This document shows, piece by piece, positions 4,796 through 8,876 of a stretch of DNA of 8,876 nucleotides; position 1 is the first letter of the stretch, and each line of letters opens with the position of its first letter. A program made the position numbers and the translations under genes. Below the pieces are notes generated by a model that was given only the letters and a program-made list of their open reading frames with translations, made no database searches and was not told the DNA's origin. Source of the stretch: DAOTXK01 sp034435395 (GTDB taxonomy: Bacteria > Chloroflexota > Anaerolineae > Aggregatilineales > Ch27); the NCBI GenBank assembly GCA_034435395.1, contig DAOTXK010000254.1, positions 1 to 8,876 on the forward strand, given 5' to 3'.

Positions 4796-7700
4796 ATGAC
4801 TCTGGCCCTGTACCTGATCGCCGCCGGGGCGGTGCTGTGGATCGGCGCTTACCTGTTGTTGCGCCAGCGAAAGCATCTGGATCAGGCGCGGCCTGACCGT
4901 CCCCCCGTGCCGGTGAACCTGGCGAGCACGACCGACGCGATCCTGCTGTCCAGCGGGTACGGTCGGATCACGTTCGCCAATCAGCAGGCGCGCCAATGGT
5001 TTGGCCTGGACGGCGGCGACCCCGACCTGGAAGTGATGGCCGGGGCGGTGCGCCCGCCGGATGTTTTCCGCGATCTGTTCGCCGCCGAGGGGCGGGCCAT
5101 CTTTCAGCTGGGGCCGCGCCAGATAGAAGCGTCTTCCCACCGGCTGCCCGGCGAGGGCGCGCCCCACATGGTCATCGTGCTGCGGGATATGGCCCACGCC
5201 CGAACCGACTACGGCCCCGAGGCCCTGCGCGCGCTGGTCGCCCTCAGCGAGGTCGGGGCCGCGATCAACGCTGGCGGCCCCCTGGACGAAACCCTGAACA
5301 TCATTCTGAGGAGCCTCGGCCAGGCGATTCGGCATGACGCCGGATCGATCAGCCAGTGGGAGGCCGCCGTGTCGGCGCTGCAACCGCTGGCGGAGCAGGG
5401 CGATCCCGCCTTCCTCCAGGTGCTGAAGCGCCTCGACGGCGCGGCCCCGGACGGCGGCGGCTTCAGCAGCTGGGTGACTACCTATCACCAGGCGTTGCTG
5501 GTAGAAGACGTGGATGCCCGGTTGGACGGGTCGGTATCGGGAGACCAGGGCGTCCCCTTCCGCAGTTACCTCGGCGCGCCGCTGATGGTCGGGGAGACGT
5601 TCATCGGCGTTCTCCAGCTGGTCAGCGCCGAACCGCGCGCGTTTGACTATGAAGACCTTTCCCTCCTGGAAGCCATTGCCAACCAGACGGCCACGGCCAT
5701 TGACAAGGCGCGTCTGCGGGCGGAGAAAGATGCCCGCACCGGCGAACTGTCCGGTCTACAGATCATTCTCCAGGCGGCCGACGCCGCCGCCGACCGCCGC
5801 CGGTTGTTCGAACGCCTGACGGCGAGCCTGGCTCAGGCCCTGGATGTCAGCATGTGCGGCATCCTGATCTATGAGCCGTTGGGGGAGCGCCTGGTGGCGC
5901 AGCCGCCGTTCCATGGCATCCCCGATTCGGTGATCGAGCACTACCAGATCGACCTGTCGCCGGGGACCGCCGCCCATCGCATCTGGCAGCGCGACGAGGG
6001 ATGGTATTCCAACTGGGTGCCGGACGAGACTCTGGTCAGCGAGATCGGCTGGGGCGAGCTGGTGGAGGCGCTGGGTATCCGCAGTCTGGCGCTGATGCCC
6101 CTGATGCTCGGCCACCGGCGGCTGGGCATGATCCAGGTCTGCAATCCGCGCGGCAGCCAGGACCTCGGCCCTCCGGCGATGGAGCGGCTTCGTCTGTTCG
6201 CTGCCCAGGCGGCCATCGTGGTGGAAAGCGCCCAACTCTCCGACCGCGAGCAGCGCCACCGCCGCCAACTGCTGGCCTTGCAGGCAATGGGGCAGGCCAT
6301 CGGGCGCGAGGGGGACCTGGAGCGCCTCTATGCCCGGATGGCCGAAGGGGCGGCGGAGCTGCTCGGCGTCGAGATGTGTGGCGTGTTGATGTACGACGCG
6401 GCTCAGGAGGCCCTGCTGGCCCGCCCGCCGTTCGCCGGCGTGGAGCCGGAGTTGCTGGAGTATATCCAGATTCCGATCCCCGCCGGGAGCGCCATGGCCC
6501 GGCTCTGGCGGGAGGGCGAATACTGGCTGTGTAACGATCTCAGCCGCGACCCGCGGGCGGTGGAAGCCGGTCTGGACCAGCTCACCAGTTGGGTGGGGCT
6601 GACCCAGGTGGTGCTGGTGCCGCTGGTGGTCGACGGTCAGCCTATCGGGGCGGTGCTGGCCAGCAACAAGGCCGGGCCGCTCGGCTTTGACGACGATGAT
6701 GCGCGGCTGCTGAATATCCTGGCGGCGCAGATGGCCGTCGTGCTGGAAGGCGACCGCCTGCGGGGCGAGGTCCGGGCCTACGCCAGCGAGTCGGAGGTGT
6801 TGGGCCGTATCGCCGCCATGGCCAAATCGTCGGCCTCGGTGGGGGAGATCATCCGGCAGGTTCTGGAGGAATGTGTGGCGTTCTTCGCCAGCGACCTCGC
6901 CCTGGTGGATTTTCTGGATGAGAGCAGTGGCAAATTACGGCTCCTGCCGGAGCATGCGGTCGGCGCCGCCCTCGATGGCGCGGTGGAGATCGACGCCTAC
7001 GGCCCTGGTTTTGAGCACAGCGTGGTGATCTCCGGCCAGCCGTTTATGAGCAACGCCCTGGCCGACGATGGGCGCATCCTGATGGCCTACCGTCCGATCA
7101 TTGAGCGCCTGAAGCTGCGCGGGGCGATGATGGCCCCGCTGCAAGTGGCCGGGCGGGGCGTGGGCGAGCTGGTGGTGGCCAACCGCCGCGAGGGCGAATA
7201 TGCCGCCCACGACCTGGACGTGCTGGGCACCGTCGCCAATATGATGAGCGCGGCCATTGAGCGCGTTCGCCTCTACGAATCGACCGACGAAACGCTGCGG
7301 GCGCGGGTGGCCGAGCTGGACGCCCTGGGCCGGGTCAGCAATGAGCTGATGCTCACGGTGGAACTGGAGCGCATCACCGAGGTGATCCGGCACGAGGCGC
7401 TGCGTGTGCTGGACGTGGCTGAGTGCACGGTGCTGCTGCTCTCCCCGCGCGAAGAATGGGCGGACGTAGAGCAGCCGGAGGTCATGCGGCGCTACGGGGC
7501 GCGGGCGGCGCTGCCCGCCGACATTCCGATTGAGCAGCGGGCCATCCAGCAGGCGCAGGCGATCACCGTGTCCGATTACGCCAGCCATGACCTGGCGGCG
7601 GTGCCGGAGGATGCGGTCTCCGCGCTGGCCGTGCCGATTCTTTATGCGGAGAATGTGGTCGGCGTCATCCACCTTTACCATACCGCGCCGGACGCGTTTG

Positions 7701-8876
7701 ATGAGCGGGCCCGGCTGTTTGTCACCGCGCTGGCGCTGAAGGCGTCCACCGCCTATGGCAACTCGGCCAGCTTCCGTGAGCAGATCAGCCGCAACCTGTT
7801 GTTGAGCCGGCGGGTCGAGCAGCTCAACCAGATATTCGAGTTGGGGCAGGTGCTCCGTACCGAAAGCCGCCTGGAAGATTACCTGGAGGCGGTGGCGCAC
7901 GCCATCCAGATGTCGGTCGGTTACGCTGTCGTCTTGATCAGCCTGCTGGACGAGGGGGCCGGGGTATTCCGTCGGGTGGCGCAGGCGGGCATCCCGCTGG
8001 CGGACTTTGAGCAGTTGAAGCGGACGCCGGTCGCCCGTGATCGCGTCGAGGGCGTGCTGCGGGACCAGTTCCGCATGAGCCAGTCCTATTTCCTGCCAGC
8101 GGAGCGGGCTGACGAATGGCTGGCCACGCTGACGGACAAAGACCTGTATTACCATACGGAATACGCCAAAGTGCAGGACAGCCAATCCTGGCAGGCCCAG
8201 GATGCGCTGATCGTGCCGCTGCGCGATTCGCAGGGGCGGTTGTTGGGCATCATCAGCGTCGACGCGCCGATGGATGGGCGTCGGCCCATCCGCACCACGC
8301 TGGAGCCGCTGGAGATTTTCGCCCACCAGGCGTCCATCGGGATTGAAAACTTCCGGCTGGTGGAAGCCATCCAGCGCGAGGCGGAAGCCGCCCGGCATGA
8401 GCGCGACCTGCTGGAGCGCCTGTACGCGGTTTCCAGCGAGATTCAGCGGGCGGCGGACGTGCCCAGCCGCCTGCAGGTGGTGGCCTCCGGCATCCAGAGC
8501 GCGGGCTGGGGGCGGGTCCACATCTCGCTGCGCGACGAGAAGCTGGAGCCGACAGCGCTGATCTATGCCGGGTACACCGATGAGGAGGCCGATGGCCTGC
8601 ACCGCCGCCTGACTTCCGGCGAGGAGTGGCGTCGTCGCCTGGCGGACCCGGAATTCTTCGAGGTGCGGGTGGGGGCGGCCTTCTATCTGCGGTGCGACGC
8701 GCCCTGGGTGGTCAAACATCTGCGGGGCGGCGTCCCGCCGGAGCCGACGCCCTCCCCCGATCGATGGCATCCGGACGACGAGCTGTACCTGCCGATCTAT
8801 GGGGCCGAGAATCGCCTGATCGGCCTGATCGGCATGGCCGACCCGGTGGACGGCGCAGTCCCGACCGAACATAGCC
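4796..8876 (+). CDS. Membrane-anchored PAS/multi-GAF sensor protein (3' end outside window)
   Basis: The frame is open for 1360 codons with no stop to the window edge. ATG 4796 is preceded by GGTGAAG (4781-4787) 8 nt upstream; GTG 4787 is an in-frame alternative. Residues 3-22 are one hydrophobic helix followed by RQRKH, so the body should be cytoplasmic. A PAS-like domain (about 40-132) comes next. GAF-like domains then follow at about 143-310, 320-485, 492-655, 668-828, 843-990, 1012-1190 and 1206 onward (incomplete). Each ends in a strand like IGVLQLVSA or IGAVLASNK, then a helix like LLEAIANQTATAIDKARL. Linkers are charged helices fit to pass signals. Domains 2 and 3 are clearly related (MCGILIY/MCGVLMY, QPPFHG/RPPFAG). 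No bilin-type ligand Cys is evident. A histidine kinase or other output is expected downstream but not seen. The preceding response regulator is the natural candidate partner. Confidence 0.88.
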   Translation, partial: MTLALYLIAAGAVLWIGAYLLLRQRKHLDQARPDRPPVPVNLASTTDAILLSSGYGRITFANQQARQWFGLDGGDPDLEVMAGAVRPPDVFRDLFAAEGRAIFQLGPRQIEASSHRLPGEGAPHMVIVLRDMAHARTDYGPEALRALVALSEVGAAINAGGPLDETLNIILRSLGQAIRHDAGSISQWEAAVSALQPLAEQGDPAFLQVLKRLDGAAPDGGGFSSWVTTYHQALLVEDVDARLDGSVSGDQGVPFRSYLGAPLMVGETFIGVLQLVSAEPRAFDYEDLSLLEAIANQTATAIDKARLRAEKDARTGELSGLQIILQAADAAADRRRLFERLTASLAQALDVSMCGILIYEPLGERLVAQPPFHGIPDSVIEHYQIDLSPGTAAHRIWQRDEGWYSNWVPDETLVSEIGWGELVEALGIRSLALMPLMLGHRRLGMIQVCNPRGSQDLGPPAMERLRLFAAQAAIVVESAQLSDREQRHRRQLLALQAMGQAIGREGDLERLYARMAEGAAELLGVEMCGVLMYDAAQEALLARPPFAGVEPELLEYIQIPIPAGSAMARLWREGEYWLCNDLSRDPRAVEAGLDQLTSWVGLTQVVLVPLVVDGQPIGAVLASNKAGPLGFDDDDARLLNILAAQMAVVLEGDRLRGEVRAYASESEVLGRIAAMAKSSASVGEIIRQVLEECVAFFASDLALVDFLDESSGKLRLLPEHAVGAALDGAVEIDAYGPGFEHSVVISGQPFMSNALADDGRILMAYRPIIERLKLRGAMMAPLQVAGRGVGELVVANRREGEYAAHDLDVLGTVANMMSAAIERVRLYESTDETLRARVAELDALGRVSNELMLTVELERITEVIRHEALRVLDVAECTVLLLSPREEWADVEQPEVMRRYGARAALPADIPIEQRAIQQAQAITVSDYASHDLAAVPEDAVSALAVPILYAENVVGVIHLYHTAPDAFDERARLFVTALALKASTAYGNSASFREQISRNLLLSRRVEQLNQIFELGQVLRTESRLEDYLEAVAHAIQMSVGYAVVLISLLDEGAGVFRRVAQAGIPLADFEQLKRTPVARDRVEGVLRDQFRMSQSYFLPAERADEWLATLTDKDLYYHTEYAKVQDSQSWQAQDALIVPLRDSQGRLLGIISVDAPMDGRRPIRTTLEPLEIFAHQASIGIENFRLVEAIQREAEAARHERDLLERLYAVSSEIQRAADVPSRLQVVASGIQSAGWGRVHISLRDEKLEPTALIYAGYTDEEADGLHRRLTSGEEWRRRLADPEFFEVRVGAAFYLRCDAPWVVKHLRGGVPPEPTPSPDRWHPDDELYLPIYGAENRLIGLIGMADPVDGAVPTEHS

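Noticed and set aside
4996..5646. Short + strand frames inside the sensor gene (4996-5337, 5356-5646)
   Set aside because: They lie in a different frame from the continuous PAS/GAF reading frame and have Arg/Gly/Pro-rich, motif-free translations.
6935..8872. 645-codon open frame on the minus strand
   Set aside because: It is antisense to the GAF array, which keeps recognisable domain patterns throughout. The minus translation is low in recognisable motifs and rich in His/Arg/Gln, as expected of a GC-rich shadow.

Overview
The window is GC-rich bacterial DNA with every supported gene on the + strand and short intergenic gaps. The gene content points to a Chloroflexota (Anaerolineae-like) genome: a very long multi-GAF sensor, a receiver protein with a degenerate GGDEF-like domain, and a V4R protein. 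That assignment is an inference from family content, not a measured placement.

Bases 1-2155 hold a tight three-gene run. It starts with the last 42 codons of an alpha/beta-hydrolase-like protein. A V4R (4-vinyl-reductase, small-molecule-binding) protein follows after 12 bp, then a left-handed beta-helix (hexapeptide-repeat) transferase-like protein after 6 bp. Next comes a 204-bp gap (2156-2359) with an 18-bp tandem repeat. Bases 2360-3484 encode a protein that appears co-linear with cyanobacterial long-chain acyl-ACP reductase (AAR). It has a GATGTIG nucleotide-binding loop and a cysteine (Cys298) that appears to match the AAR acyl-thioester cysteine. Together these genes suggest a lipid or fatty-aldehyde neighbourhood. 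No aldehyde-deformylating oxygenase, the usual cyanobacterial partner, is visible.

Bases 3485-3832 form a 348-bp, locally AT-rich intergenic region. It contains helically phased short direct repeats, several inverted repeats, a plausible promoter and a structured leader. This separates the lipid-like genes from a signalling pair: a single-receiver response regulator with an apparently inactive GGDEF-like output domain (3833-4759), and a membrane-anchored PAS/poly-GAF protein (4796 to beyond the window edge). The second protein is open for 1360 codons with no stop. It has one PAS-like and about seven GAF-like domains, and its transmitter or output end is outside the window.

The most interesting points are the AAR-like reductase outside its usual alkane context, the V4R protein with a putative metal-binding Cys/Glu set beside it, and the GAF array that appears to have grown by tandem duplication. 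Family comparisons rest on remembered sequences and motifs; no database search was run.
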